Origin: Flavobacterium sp. ACAM 123
Lineage (GTDB): Bacteria; Bacteroidota; Bacteroidia; Flavobacteriales; Flavobacteriaceae
Reading direction: 5' to 3'
Length of the DNA stretch: 44,002 bases
Assembly: GCF_000264055.1 (NCBI RefSeq)
Contig: NZ_AJXL01000023.1
Span: forward strand, 1-44,002
Positions 17,093 through 27,389 of the stretch are shown piece by piece. The notes below the pieces were generated by a model. That model saw only the letters and a list, made by a program, of their open reading frames with translations. It did no database searches and was not told the origin of the DNA. Position numbers and translations under genes: made by a program. Within the stretch, counting starts at the first letter, position 1. Each line of letters begins with the position of its first letter.

Positions 17093-18079
17093 ATGCCAAA
17101 AACAATAAAAAAAATAGGGGTTCTAACTTCGGGCGGAGATTCACCTGGAATGAATGCGGCCATTCGATCAGTTGTTCGAACTTGTGCTTATCATAATATA
17201 GAATGTATAGGGATCTATAGAGGTTACCAAGGAATGATTGAAGGAGACTTTAAAGAAATGGGACCTCGAAGTGTAAATAATATTGTCAATAAAGGCGGGA
17301 CGGTTTTAAAATCTGCTCGTTCTATTGAATTTAGAACTCCAGAAGGAAGAAAAAAAGCGCATGACCATCTTGTAAAAGCTGGAATAGATGCCTTAGTTGT
17401 CATCGGGGGAGATGGAACTTTTACAGGAGGTATGATATTTAACGCCGAATTTGATTTTCCGGTAATGGGTATTCCAGGAACCATTGATAACGACATATTT
17501 GGTACCAGTCATACTTTAGGGTACGATACCGCTTTAAACACCGTAGTTGAAGTAATTGATAAAATTAGAGATACCGCAAGTTCACATAACAGACTGTTTT
17601 TTGTCGAAGTTATGGGTAGAGATGCAGGTCATATTGCTTTGAATGCCGGAATAGGTGCAGGAGCAGAGGAGATACTTATACCTGAAGAAAATTTAGGATT
17701 GGATCGATTGTTAGAATCATTACAAAAGAGTAAAGCTTCCGGCAAATCCTCGAGTATAGTCGTAATTGCTGAAGGAGATAAAATTGGTAAAAATGTATTC
17801 GAATTAAAAGATTACGTTGAGACAAATTTACCTGAATATGATGTTAGAGTTTCTGTTCTAGGCCATATGCAACGCGGTGGTTCGCCCTCTTGTTTTGATC
17901 GGGTTTTAGCGAGTAGATTAGGCGTGAAAGCAGTGGAATCATTATTAGAAGGGAAATCGAATTATATGGTAGGCTTACAAAGCGATACTGTCACACTAAC
18001 ACCGTTAGAGCAAGCCATAAAAGGAAAGACAGAAATAGACAGAGAGTTGCTGCGAGTCTCTGATATCATGTCAACATAA
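17093..18079 (+). CDS. pfkA: ATP-dependent 6-phosphofructokinase
   Basis: A 328-residue PfkA that phosphorylates fructose 6-phosphate to fructose 1,6-bisphosphate, the committed step of glycolysis. Motifs: LTSGGDSPGMNAAIRS (ATP loop), GGDGTFTGG, PGTIDND (catalytic Asp) and MGRDAGHIA. Gly in GGDGT and Gly in PGTIDND are the residues that mark ATP-using enzymes, since pyrophosphate-dependent forms carry Asp and Lys there. This is inference from family rules. Length is close to E. coli PfkA. It heads a plus-strand group with gap 80 bases downstream. Confidence 0.97.
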   Translation: MPKTIKKIGVLTSGGDSPGMNAAIRSVVRTCAYHNIECIGIYRGYQGMIEGDFKEMGPRSVNNIVNKGGTVLKSARSIEFRTPEGRKKAHDHLVKAGIDALVVIGGDGTFTGGMIFNAEFDFPVMGIPGTIDNDIFGTSHTLGYDTALNTVVEVIDKIRDTASSHNRLFFVEVMGRDAGHIALNAGIGAGAEEILIPEENLGLDRLLESLQKSKASGKSSSIVVIAEGDKIGKNVFELKDYVETNLPEYDVRVSVLGHMQRGGSPSCFDRVLASRLGVKAVESLLEGKSNYMVGLQSDTVTLTPLEQAIKGKTEIDRELLRVSDIMST

Positions 18080-18141
18080 ATAAGAACTATGAAGTTTATT
18101 GTGAGGCAATTAGGCTTTAAAATGAAAGTGAATAAAAATAA

Positions 18142-19164
<1,023 letters not shown>

Positions 19165-19181
19165 TAATAATTTTATAAACT

Positions 19182-19214
19182 TTCCCGTTTAATCTTTTAA
19201 ACGGGAATTTTTTA
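19182..19214 (+). terminator. Intrinsic terminator after gap
   Basis: A 10-bp perfect stem TTCCCGTTTA / TAAACGGGAA with a 6-nt loop, followed by TTTTTTTATTTT. It separates pfkA-gap from the sugar kinase gene. Confidence 0.92.
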
Positions 19215-19290
19215 TTTTAAATAGAGATTGAAGTAAACCAAATCTTTATTACTTGTAGAAGAAAGCGAATATAACCAAATACCCAAACAA

Positions 19291-20142
19291 ATGAGATTAA
19301 TAGTTGATAGCGGCTCTACAAAAGCCGATTGGATTGCAATAGACGACGATGGAAAAGTATTGTTTACTACACAAACACTTGGATTAAATCCCGAAATTCT
19401 TGAAAGCAAACAAATTGTTGAGCGTTTAAACGACCGTTTTGATATTGTTCAAAGCAAAAAAAAGGCTACTCATTTATTTTTTTATGGTGCAGGTTGTGGG
19501 ACAGATAGAATGAAATTAGATTTGTCACAAGCTTTTCAAAGTTATTTTACCAATGCAATCGTTTCAGTAGAAGAAGATACTTACGCAGCGGTTTATGCGA
19601 CTACTCCTAAAGGTCAAAAAGCAATTGTTTCTATCTTAGGAACCGGTTCTAACTGTAGTTATTTTGACGGAAAAGAATTGCATCAAAAAGTACAGTCATT
19701 AGGATATATTATAATGGATGATTGTAGTGGGAACGTTTTTGGGAAAGAGTTGCTACGTAAATATTACTTTAATAAAATGCCAAGGGAACTGGCTGTGGAA
19801 TTCGAAAAAGAGTATAATGTAGACCCTGATTTTATTAAGAGTAAGCTATATAAAGAAGACAATCCGAATGCTTATTTAGCCACCTTTGCAAAGTTTTTAA
19901 TCCAGCACAAGGATTCAGAATTCTGCAAGAAAATTATTTTTAAAGGGATGAAGTCTTTTGTTAAAAACTACATCAAACAATATGATAATTGCAAAGAAGT
20001 CCCAGTACATTTTGTAGGTTCTATCGCTTTCTATTTAAAAGAGGAGTTACAACAAACTTTTGAAAAATACGATTTGAAACTCGGTAATGTTCTTAGAAGA
20101 CCTATTGACGGTTTAATTGCTTATCATATTGCAAATAAATAA
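19291..20142 (+). CDS. BadF/BadG/BcrA/BcrD-family ATPase, N-acetylglucosamine kinase-like
   Basis: A 283-residue ASKHA-fold kinase. The N-terminal phosphate-1 motif is LIVDSGSTKADW and the phosphate-2 motif is ILGTGSNCSYFDGKEL. The C-terminal part carries VHFVGSIAFY and RPIDGLIAYH. Flavobacterial proteins of this type are usually named N-acetylglucosamine kinase, and phosphorylation of an amino sugar recovered from peptidoglycan would fit the GH3 hexosaminidase-like gene at 28725, but the substrate is inferred. It sits between the gap terminator and mgsA, with 5 bases to the mgsA ATG, so it is probably an operon with it. Confidence 0.85.
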   Translation: MRLIVDSGSTKADWIAIDDDGKVLFTTQTLGLNPEILESKQIVERLNDRFDIVQSKKKATHLFFYGAGCGTDRMKLDLSQAFQSYFTNAIVSVEEDTYAAVYATTPKGQKAIVSILGTGSNCSYFDGKELHQKVQSLGYIIMDDCSGNVFGKELLRKYYFNKMPRELAVEFEKEYNVDPDFIKSKLYKEDNPNAYLATFAKFLIQHKDSEFCKKIIFKGMKSFVKNYIKQYDNCKEVPVHFVGSIAFYLKEELQQTFEKYDLKLGNVLRRPIDGLIAYHIANK

Positions 20143-20147
20143 AAGCT

Positions 20148-20509
20148 ATGGAAATTGCTATTATTGCTCATAATGAAAAAAAGCAGATATGGTTCAGTTT
20201 TTGAATGAAAACAGTGATTTATTGCAACATGAAAATATCAAGCTAATTGCCACTGGAACTGCAGGAAGTAAGGCTGAGATTGCTGGCTTCAAAGCGCAGA
20301 AGATGCTTTGCGGTCCTATGGTGGGAGATGCGCAAATTGCGGCGAGAGTAGCAGAAGGAAAGACTAAAATGGTTCTTTTCTTTAAAGACCCGTTGGCCAG
20401 CCACGCTCATGAAGTAGATATAAACATGCTGCTTCGCGTATGCGATGTTCACAATGTGCCAATAGCGACAAGCGAAGCAACTGCTCTGTTATTATTAAAA
20501 TCGTTATAG
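20148..20509 (+). pseudogene. mgsA: Methylglyoxal synthase with a one-base frameshift near the start
   Basis: The enzyme would convert dihydroxyacetone phosphate to methylglyoxal. The expected start is the ATG at 20148 (MEIAIIAHNEKK), but this frame hits a stop after 18 codons. From 20189 another frame continues as ordinary MgsA: MVQFLNENSDLL, LIATGTAGSKAE, the catalytic-Asp region GPMVGDAQIAARV and DPLASHAHEVDINMLLRVCD. Adding one base in the run of seven A at 20176-20182 restores a 120-residue protein (EKKADMVQF). A missing G after CAG would restore it equally. All active-site motifs downstream are intact, so this is either a recent lesion, a sequencing or assembly indel, or frameshift expression. 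The 3' end overlaps the convergent ridA by 6 bases. Confidence 0.88.
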
Positions 20510-20884
20510 AATTGCAATTATAGAAATTTCTACATTTACATTTTTTGGCAAACAGGCCACTTGAACCGTTTCACGAGCTGGAGCGGTTTTTTCGTTGAAA
20601 TAAGAACCATAAACGATGTTTATTTTGGTAAAATCGTTCATATCCATTATAAATATTGTAGTTTTTACGATATTTTCAAATGTCATTCCTGCGGCTTGCA
20701 GCACCGCTTTCATGTTTTGCATCACCTGTTCTGTTTCTGCTTCGATCGTCTCTAATACCAATTGTCCTGTTGCTGGGTTTATTGCAATTTGTCCTGAAGC
20801 ATAGAGTGTGTCTCCTTTGAGCACTGCTTGATTATATGGGCCTATTGGCGCTGGAGCTTTATCAGTAAAAATTATCTTTTTCAT
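20504..20884 (-). CDS. ridA: RidA family reactive intermediate/imine deaminase
   Basis: A 126-residue RidA (YjgF/YER057c/UK114) protein. Family members hydrolyse reactive enamines and imines released by PLP enzymes such as threonine dehydratase. Signatures: APAPIGPYNQAVLKGDTLYASGQI near the N-terminus region, QNMKAVLQAAGM in the middle, and the substrate-binding Arg in APARETVQVACLP followed by NVEISIIAIL. Length is standard. It is downstream of and opposite to mgsA (6-base convergent overlap). The LptD-like gene upstream on minus is 63 bases away. Confidence 0.93.
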   Translation of the reverse strand: MKKIIFTDKAPAPIGPYNQAVLKGDTLYASGQIAINPATGQLVLETIEAETEQVMQNMKAVLQAAGMTFENIVKTTIFIMDMNDFTKINIVYGSYFNEKTAPARETVQVACLPKNVNVEISIIAIL

Positions 20885-20946
20885 AAAAATGTTTTTTGTT
20901 TTTGCAATTAATTTTTCACAGGGAAAAGCAACCGGAAAGGAGTGTG

Positions 20947-23700
20947 TTAACGTGTTATATTTGTATTTCGTTTATCAAACTTGATGTCGCTTAACACTCC
21001 TGACTTTATTCCGATAAAGAATCCCCAGTTAGCATTTGTTCCAAAAGGGGTCCAATTGAAGTCCATTCTCCAGCTTAACAAATCCCGTTCGAATCGAAGT
21101 TGTGTAAAGGTAACCCCATTTTGCACAAAATCATAACCGGTCGATATCCCTGCTTTCCATTTTGGTGTAAGGTCAGTATTTGCTGAAATCATTATCGAAT
21201 TCCCAATGATCTGTTTCTCTCTGTTGTTGTTTCCATACGTTAGCGAATAGGCAAAAGTCATATCCCATGGTAATTTTGAATTGAAAAACTCTGAAATTTT
21301 ATCTTCTCCCGTTTCTTCAGCACCATCAAATTGACTTACACGAGTGTCGTTTAAGATAGTATTAGCTCCAAAAAGATCATCCTCACGACCACCATTTCTT
21401 TGGCTTTGTTCGTTTCCATTTCTTTTGTTTTGGTCCTTTTCTGTACTCGATATGGAGTAGTTCAACGTCACATTGCCACTTGTCATTCTAAATAAGCTAC
21501 CACCGTTATTAATATTATAGATAGCGATTCGATTCCCGGAATTGTTAATCGCATACGGATCTAATGTAGCACCAAAGTTAACATTCATCTTATCGTGAAA
21601 TAATTGTGTTCCTCCACTTATTCTGACCGGTGACCAGGCAAGCGTTGTTACTCCATCTGCATCTAAATTGTAATTCGTAGACAGGTTTAAATTGTTAAGC
21701 AGCATTATTTTTTTAGGCTCTACTTTAGTGCTGTCTGTGTCTTTTACTTTTGCCTCAAAAGTATTGCTTAAATCGAATCCAAGGTTATTAGAATTGTTTA
21801 GTCCCGGTGCACCAAAGATACCACCTTCAAAACGTGAATATTGTTTTGTGATTGTTCCGCTGGCGTCAGAGGCATAAGTGTCATAGTATTTTTCAAAACT
21901 GGGTGTATAACCATATGAAACACTCGGTCTCATGACGTGTCGGATTGATTTTATTTTTTTGTCTTCACCAAAATTAAAAGTACCATAAATAGTAGTACCT
22001 ACACTAGAGGAAAAAGAATACGTTCTAAAGGCGTCAAAGCCGCTTATAATTTTATCGACTACTTTACTCTGGTTGGCATCATAATTTTTTTCAATTGTTT
22101 TCGCATACCATACTTCTTCGTAATTTAACGTGGTAGATGCGCTAAAATACTTAAACAATTTGAAATTGGTGCTTACAGGAATGCTGTGTTGAACTCCTAA
22201 CTGCGCGTCTCTAAACATTTGTGGTTTAAAAAAAAGAGAATCAGTAGTGATTATAGAATTACGACCATTTAAGTTGTACTGTAAATTAATGTTTTTGAAA
22301 AAACCTTTTTTAATTCCGTCTTTTCCAACGAAGGGATACACTCGATCCACACTAAGTTGAAGGTTCGGTAGCGTCATATTAATCACTTCAGTTTGGGTGT
22401 TTTGTGAATGTGTCGCGGATAAAGACATCCTTACTTGTGGTATTGTTTCGAATGTCTTAGAATAGGAAATCGAAGAGCTTAAGGTGTTGTTAAGATTAGA
22501 TCCAATATTAACCTGATTTATCGATTGTTCAAAATACTTACTGCTCCCAAGATTGACGGATGCTGAAAAACTAGAATTAGGATTTGCTTTTGAATCCCGC
22601 GAATGTGACCATTGTAAATTGTAAATATTTTGCTTTGAATAATTGGGATAGCCTCGCTCGCTGGTAATTAAATTCTCAAACCTGAAATTTATATTACCTC
22701 TAAAAGCATATCTTTTAGCATAGGAGGATTCAAAGCGCATCCCGTAGCTACCATTTGTATAGTAATCTCCTAAAAAAGTTAAATCATAATGGTCGTTTAA
22801 AGCAAAATAATATCCTCCATTTTGCAATGAGAATCCTCTATTATTCGAATCATTATAACTGGGCAAAATGATTCCAGAGATATTAGTTTCTTGGGTCATC
22901 GGAAAGTAAGCAAACGGCAGAGCTATCGGGGTAGGCACATCAGCAATTACCATATTGGTTAAACCTGTTATTACTTTTTTTCCTGGAATGAATTTAACCT
23001 TATCAGTTTGAAAATAATATTCAGGATTATCTATGTTTTTAGATGTGGTAAATCGAGCGCCTTTTAAAAAGTATACAGAATCGTTTTCCTTTTTCGTAAT
23101 TTCTGCTTTTATCTTAAATTCGCCTTGGTCAGATCTTGAATTCCATATTAAAGCTTTTTGTGTTTTAAAGTTGAAGCGAATTGAATCTGGCTCTACTACA
23201 TTTTCACCTTGCTTGAAATTAGGGTACTGTGTATATTTCCCTGTAGAATCTTTAATTCTGCCGGCATAAACTTCATTATTTTCATAGTTCATGACGATTA
23301 TTCCCGCCTTTAATTCAACATCTTGATAATAAAGTTCCGCTTTGTCGTATAAGGTGATTGTCTTTTTCTTTTGGTCGATTTTGGCATACTGCGCGGCTTT
23401 ATACTTAACCTTGCCGTCTAGAAAAGCTTTTTTAGGCTTGATAGTATCTTTTTTAGGAAGGGTGTCCGTTTCTTTTCTAAGACTTGAAAGAAAAGCACTA
23501 TTTTTATTGATAAGTAAAGAGGAGGTGTCTGCCTGCTTTTTAGCGGTTATAGCGGTCGTTTTTTTTGATATATCTTGAGCATATAAATTACCATATCCCA
23601 TTGTCAGGAAAAATGATGCTAAAACGATATTAAATAAGTTTGTCTGCAAAGGTTTAAATGCTATTTTTGTAAAATTATGGCTTGTTTTTTGAAGTGTCAA
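20947..23700 (-). CDS. LptD-like outer-membrane LPS assembly protein
   Basis: A 917-residue outer-membrane protein that should insert lipopolysaccharide into the outer leaflet. After a signal region (hydrophobic core FNIVLASFFLTMGYG, ending LYAQ) comes an OstA/LptA-like jellyroll (about 90-260: KKKTITLYDKAELYYQDVEL and a PTPIALPFAYFP motif), then a large C-terminal beta-barrel with repeated aromatic strands to the end. This is the divergent Bacteroidetes form and is longer than E. coli LptD. The start codon is TTG at 23700, because the first internal ATG would cut off the signal peptide. A perfect -7 element is 20 bases upstream. Divergent from the amidase gene. Confidence 0.88.
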   Translation of the reverse strand: MTLQKTSHNFTKIAFKPLQTNLFNIVLASFFLTMGYGNLYAQDISKKTTAITAKKQADTSSLLINKNSAFLSSLRKETDTLPKKDTIKPKKAFLDGKVKYKAAQYAKIDQKKKTITLYDKAELYYQDVELKAGIIVMNYENNEVYAGRIKDSTGKYTQYPNFKQGENVVEPDSIRFNFKTQKALIWNSRSDQGEFKIKAEITKKENDSVYFLKGARFTTSKNIDNPEYYFQTDKVKFIPGKKVITGLTNMVIADVPTPIALPFAYFPMTQETNISGIILPSYNDSNNRGFSLQNGGYYFALNDHYDLTFLGDYYTNGSYGMRFESSYAKRYAFRGNINFRFENLITSERGYPNYSKQNIYNLQWSHSRDSKANPNSSFSASVNLGSSKYFEQSINQVNIGSNLNNTLSSSISYSKTFETIPQVRMSLSATHSQNTQTEVINMTLPNLQLSVDRVYPFVGKDGIKKGFFKNINLQYNLNGRNSIITTDSLFFKPQMFRDAQLGVQHSIPVSTNFKLFKYFSASTTLNYEEVWYAKTIEKNYDANQSKVVDKIISGFDAFRTYSFSSSVGTTIYGTFNFGEDKKIKSIRHVMRPSVSYGYTPSFEKYYDTYASDASGTITKQYSRFEGGIFGAPGLNNSNNLGFDLSNTFEAKVKDTDSTKVEPKKIMLLNNLNLSTNYNLDADGVTTLAWSPVRISGGTQLFHDKMNVNFGATLDPYAINNSGNRIAIYNINNGGSLFRMTSGNVTLNYSISSTEKDQNKRNGNEQSQRNGGREDDLFGANTILNDTRVSQFDGAEETGEDKISEFFNSKLPWDMTFAYSLTYGNNNREKQIIGNSIMISANTDLTPKWKAGISTGYDFVQNGVTFTQLRFERDLLSWRMDFNWTPFGTNANWGFFIGIKSGVLSDIKFDKRNTNITR

Positions 23701-23720
23701 ACTTACATATTATTTTGTGG

Positions 23721-23728
23721 CAAAAATA
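23721..23728 (-). promoter_or_regulatory. Probable -7 promoter element of the LptD-like gene
   Basis: Minus strand reads TATTTTTG, a perfect TAnnTTTG, ending 20 bases before the TTG start at 23700. It supports that start. No clear -33 box. Confidence 0.4.
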
Positions 23729-23781
23729 ATCAAATAAAAAAATTAATAGCTTAGTATTTTAATTAAATTAACCTTAGAATT

Positions 23782-24948
23782 ATGTACCTAATAAATAAAA
23801 TTAAAGTAGTTTTCACTTTTTTTCTAACTACGATTTCTTTTGTAACTTATGGCCAGTCCAGTAACTTTAAAGTGACCTTAGATGCTGGACACGGTGGGCA
23901 TGATTTTGGTGCAGTGTATAGTGGACATGTCGAAAAAAACATTGCTTTGGCGGTTGTGCTTAAAGTGGGTAAGTTGCTAGAGGCAAATTCGAAAGTGGAT
24001 GTTATCTACACAAAAAAGACAGATATTTTTGTTGATTTAGTTGAAAGAGCTAATATTGCAAATAGAGCCAATGCCCATATTTTTGTTTCTATTCATTGTA
24101 ATGCCAACAGAAATACAGCGGCCGACGGTACCGAAACCTATGTTATGGGTATGAATAAAATTGCTTCAAACTTAGAGGCGGCGAAGAAAGAGAACTCGGT
24201 TATTACGTTAGAGAAAGATTACAAAAGAAAATACGAAGGTTTTGATCCCAATTCTCCGGAAACAATGATTGGAATGACGTTAATGCAGGAAGAATACTTG
24301 GATAATAGCATTTCCTTAGCCAGTAAAATTGAAAACGCATTTGAAGGTTTAGGAAAGAGGATTCGTGGTGGAGGTGTAAAACAAGCGCCATTTATGGTAC
24401 TCCACAAAGCATATATGCCAAGAGTTTTAGTTGAAATGGGATTTATTTCTAATTATGCTGAAGGAAATCGATTAGACTCGGAAGTTGGTCAAAATGAGAT
24501 TGCTAATGCTATTGCCACTGCAATAATTAGTTATAAAAACGAATATTATGGAACTGGTGCTGTAGAAAATTTGGAAGTTATGCCTTCACAGAGAAGTAAT
24601 GAAAGTGCGGTTAAGGACAGCGCAAGCCCAGCTAAAACAAAAGTAGATTCAGCATCTGCTGACAAGAGAAAATCAGCGTCCAAAGAAGACAATTCACAGA
24701 TCCTATTTAAAGTACAAATTTCTGCAAGTGGAAGAAAAATGGATTTGCAACCTAGAAATTTTAAAGGATTAAAAAATATATCTATGGATCATGATAATGG
24801 TGCTTATAAATATATGTTCGGTGCAACTTCTGATTACGAAGAATCTAAAAACCTTTTAGAGGAAGCTAAGGCAAGAGGATATAAGTCCTCTTTTTTGGTT
24901 GCTTTTAAAAACGGAAAAAAGATTAGTATTCAAGAAGCCATTAAATAG
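23782..24948 (+). CDS. N-acetylmuramoyl-L-alanine amidase (Amidase_3) with C-terminal SPOR-like domain
   Basis: A 388-residue exported zinc amidase that cuts the bond between MurNAc and L-Ala in peptidoglycan, typically during cell separation. Signal peptide about 1-24 (ending TYGQS). Zinc ligands: His in DAGHGGHD, Glu in HVEKNIAL and His in SIHCNANRN. Catalytic Glu in VEMGFISN. A charged Ser/Ala/Lys linker (about 265-310) leads to a C-terminal domain of about 75 residues (FKVQISASGRKM to the end) that resembles SPOR, which binds denuded glycan at division sites. Upstream of mce on the same strand with about 50 bases between. AmiC-like is the usual name. No symbol given because the subtype is not certain. 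Confidence 0.93.
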   Translation: MYLINKIKVVFTFFLTTISFVTYGQSSNFKVTLDAGHGGHDFGAVYSGHVEKNIALAVVLKVGKLLEANSKVDVIYTKKTDIFVDLVERANIANRANAHIFVSIHCNANRNTAADGTETYVMGMNKIASNLEAAKKENSVITLEKDYKRKYEGFDPNSPETMIGMTLMQEEYLDNSISLASKIENAFEGLGKRIRGGGVKQAPFMVLHKAYMPRVLVEMGFISNYAEGNRLDSEVGQNEIANAIATAIISYKNEYYGTGAVENLEVMPSQRSNESAVKDSASPAKTKVDSASADKRKSASKEDNSQILFKVQISASGRKMDLQPRNFKGLKNISMDHDNGAYKYMFGATSDYEESKNLLEEAKARGYKSSFLVAFKNGKKISIQEAIK

Positions 24949-24971
24949 TAAGAAGTTCAATTATTTTACAT

Positions 24972-24979
24972 TAAATTTG
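24972..24979 (+). promoter_or_regulatory. Probable -7 promoter element before the MCE gene
   Basis: TAAATTTG, a perfect TAnnTTTG, ends 17 bases before the TTG start at 24997. It would let the MCE-HdrC-HdrB group be transcribed separately from the amidase gene. Confidence 0.4.
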
Positions 24980-24996
24980 TACAAAATACTTAAATT

Positions 24997-25962
24997 TTGA
25001 AATTAACAAGAGAAATTAAGACTGCAATTTTAGTAATTGCATCAATATTATTATTTATTTGGGGGTATAGCTTTTTAAAAGGAAGAGATCTTCTAAGCAG
25101 CTACAAAACATTGTATGTAGAGTACGAAACCGTAGAAGGATTAACTCCCTCTGCAACCGTTACATTAAATGGTTTAGAAATAGGTAGAGTTACGCACATT
25201 ACGATTATTGAAAGTACCGGTAATTTGTTAGTAGAGTTGCAAATCAAATCTGATTTTCCAATTTCAAAGTCAAGTGTAGCAATAATTTATGAGCCTGGTT
25301 TTATTAACGGTAAACAAATTTCTATTGAGCCCAATTTTACAGACAAGGAGATAGCGGTCGATGGTGATAAATTGAAGGGAAAAATTAGACTTGGGCTTAC
25401 TGACAAAGTAGCAGAGAAGTTAGAACCGCTTCAAGAAAAATTGGATAAGATTTTGGCTAATGCCGATGTTCTGATCAATGGAATTAATAGTGTTTTAGAC
25501 AAGAAAGCTCAAGAAGATTTGAGAAATAGTTTGGCTGAATTAAGTAAAACAATGGAGCAGTTTCACAAAGCTTCATTGAGTATGAATACCATACTTGATG
25601 AAAACAAAACTCAGATTAAAGGAGTTGTCACAAATTTCAACAAAATATCCGGCAATTTTTCTAAAATTTCAGATTCTTTAAATAAAGCCGATTTGGGTAA
25701 AACGGTGAGGACGTTGAACAAGACTTTGACAAAAGTGGATGGCGTACTGCTTGAATTAGAATCTGGAAACGGTACAATGGGAAAACTATTGAATGATGAT
25801 ACATTATACGACAACCTATCGAAAACTTCGAAAGAATTAGAGCTCTTACTGCAAGATGTCAGACTTCATCCTACAAGATATATAAACGTTTCTCTTTTTG
25901 GAAAGAAAGACAAACCGTATAAGGCCCCTGCAACCGACACTATTTCAAAAGAAAAAAACTAG
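24997..25962 (+). CDS. MCE family protein (MlaD-like substrate-binding component)
   Basis: A 321-residue protein with one N-terminal membrane anchor (about 8-25), one MCE domain (about 36-118: VEGLTPSATVTLNGLEIGRV and GFINGKQISIEP) and a long helical, coiled-coil-prone tail. MCE proteins form hexameric rings that carry phospholipids between the inner and outer membranes. The start is TTG at 24997, since no ATG occurs before the anchor. It is followed after 5 bases by the HdrC-like gene, so both are one operon. MlaE and MlaF partners are not in this window. Confidence 0.9.
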   Translation: MKLTREIKTAILVIASILLFIWGYSFLKGRDLLSSYKTLYVEYETVEGLTPSATVTLNGLEIGRVTHITIIESTGNLLVELQIKSDFPISKSSVAIIYEPGFINGKQISIEPNFTDKEIAVDGDKLKGKIRLGLTDKVAEKLEPLQEKLDKILANADVLINGINSVLDKKAQEDLRNSLAELSKTMEQFHKASLSMNTILDENKTQIKGVVTNFNKISGNFSKISDSLNKADLGKTVRTLNKTLTKVDGVLLELESGNGTMGKLLNDDTLYDNLSKTSKELELLLQDVRLHPTRYINVSLFGKKDKPYKAPATDTISKEKN

Positions 25963-25967
25963 CAATT

Positions 25968-27305
25968 ATGAGTTATTTAGATAATATTTTATTTGCCCTA
26001 TTATTAATTATTGGGTTTGGTTATTTTTTTGCTAGCTTAAAAAAAATAAAAAGAAACATAAATCTAGGGATAGCGGTTGACAGACAAGATAATCCCGCAG
26101 CCCGCTGGAAAAACATGGCTATGATTGCTATGGGACAGTCAAAAATGGTGAAAAAGCCAATAGCTGGTGCACTTCATGTTATTGTTTACGTAGGTTTTAT
26201 AATCATCAACATTGAGTTATTAGAAATCATAATTGACGGTTTATTTGGGACACATCGAGTTTTTGCCTTTTTGGGTACTACGTATGATGTTTTAATTGCT
26301 TCATTTGAAATTTTGGCAGGTTTAGTGCTGGTAGCCGTTGTTATTTTTTGGCTTAGAAGAAATGTTATAAAGTTAAAAAGGTTCATCAATAAAGACTTAT
26401 CAGGATTTTCTAAAAACGATGCAAACTATATCCTTTATTTTGAAGTCGTCTTAATGACTTTGTTTTTATTAATGAATGCAACTGACTTACATTTGCAAAA
26501 TGTGCCAGGAGGTTTTTCTCATTTCATAAAAGCGGGTTCTTATCCTATTAGTCAATTTATAGCGCCTCTCTTTAATGGAATGTCAAACGAGTTAGTGATG
26601 GTTCTTTTTGAAACGTCTTGGTGGTTGCATATAATAGGTATTTTTATTTTTATGAATTATTTGTATTTTTCAAAACACCTACACATCTTATTGGCCTTTC
26701 CAAACACGTATTTTGCTGATTTAAATCCACAAGGACAATTTAATAATTTAGAAGCAGTAACTAACGAAGTTAAAATGATGATGGATCCTAACGCTGATCC
26801 ATTTGCAGCAGCTCCGCCATCCGCTGAGGGTGAAGTTCCCGCTAAATTTGGAGCCAGCGATGTTCAGGATTTGAATTGGGTACAATTGTTAAATGCTTAC
26901 ACTTGTACAGAGTGTGGTAGATGTACATCTGCCTGTCCGGCAAATATGACCGGTAAACAACTATCTCCACGCAAGATCATGATGGATACGAGAGATAGAA
27001 TGGAAGAGGTAGGGAGAAATATTGATGCTAATAAAGGTGTTTTTATTCCAGATGGTAAATCATTATTGAACGACTACATTACACCAGAAGAACTATGGGC
27101 CTGTACCTCTTGCAACGCCTGCGTGGAAGAATGTCCGGTGAATATTAGTCCGTTATCCATTATTATGGATATGCGACGTTACTTGGTTATGGAGCAAAGT
27201 GCAGCACCTACTCCCGTAAATGCGATGATGACCAACATAGAAAATAATGGAGCGCCATGGCAATACAATCAGCAGGATAGATTGAATTGGAAAAACGAAA
27301 ATTAA
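25968..27305 (+). CDS. Membrane-bound 4Fe-4S dicluster oxidoreductase subunit (HdrC/FadF-like)
   Basis: A 445-residue protein with about five membrane helices in the first 240 residues (for example ILFALLLIIGFGYFFA, LVLVAVVIFWL and IIGIFIFMNYLYF), histidines that could bind heme, and a C-terminal ferredoxin domain with two 4Fe-4S motifs: Cys313, 316, 319, 323 (CTECGRCTSACP) and Cys379, 382, 385, 389 (CTSCNACVEECP). It probably passes electrons between a soluble donor such as ETF or an acyl-CoA dehydrogenase and the quinone pool. The CCG-domain partner that many relatives carry in the same chain is instead encoded by the next gene at 27390. Confidence 0.85.
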   Translation: MSYLDNILFALLLIIGFGYFFASLKKIKRNINLGIAVDRQDNPAARWKNMAMIAMGQSKMVKKPIAGALHVIVYVGFIIINIELLEIIIDGLFGTHRVFAFLGTTYDVLIASFEILAGLVLVAVVIFWLRRNVIKLKRFINKDLSGFSKNDANYILYFEVVLMTLFLLMNATDLHLQNVPGGFSHFIKAGSYPISQFIAPLFNGMSNELVMVLFETSWWLHIIGIFIFMNYLYFSKHLHILLAFPNTYFADLNPQGQFNNLEAVTNEVKMMMDPNADPFAAAPPSAEGEVPAKFGASDVQDLNWVQLLNAYTCTECGRCTSACPANMTGKQLSPRKIMMDTRDRMEEVGRNIDANKGVFIPDGKSLLNDYITPEELWACTSCNACVEECPVNISPLSIIMDMRRYLVMEQSAAPTPVNAMMTNIENNGAPWQYNQQDRLNWKNEN

Positions 27306-27389
27306 TTTTTTCAAAAACTTTAGTAGGTTATTTTTTTAACCAATTATCAAACAATTAGTTAGTTAGCTAGCTGAATAAAAAAATATAAA

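Noticed and set aside
27326..27341. GGTTA-T6-TAACC palindrome between the HdrC-like and HdrB-like genes as a terminator
   Set aside because: Only a 5-bp stem with an all-T loop and no T tract after it.
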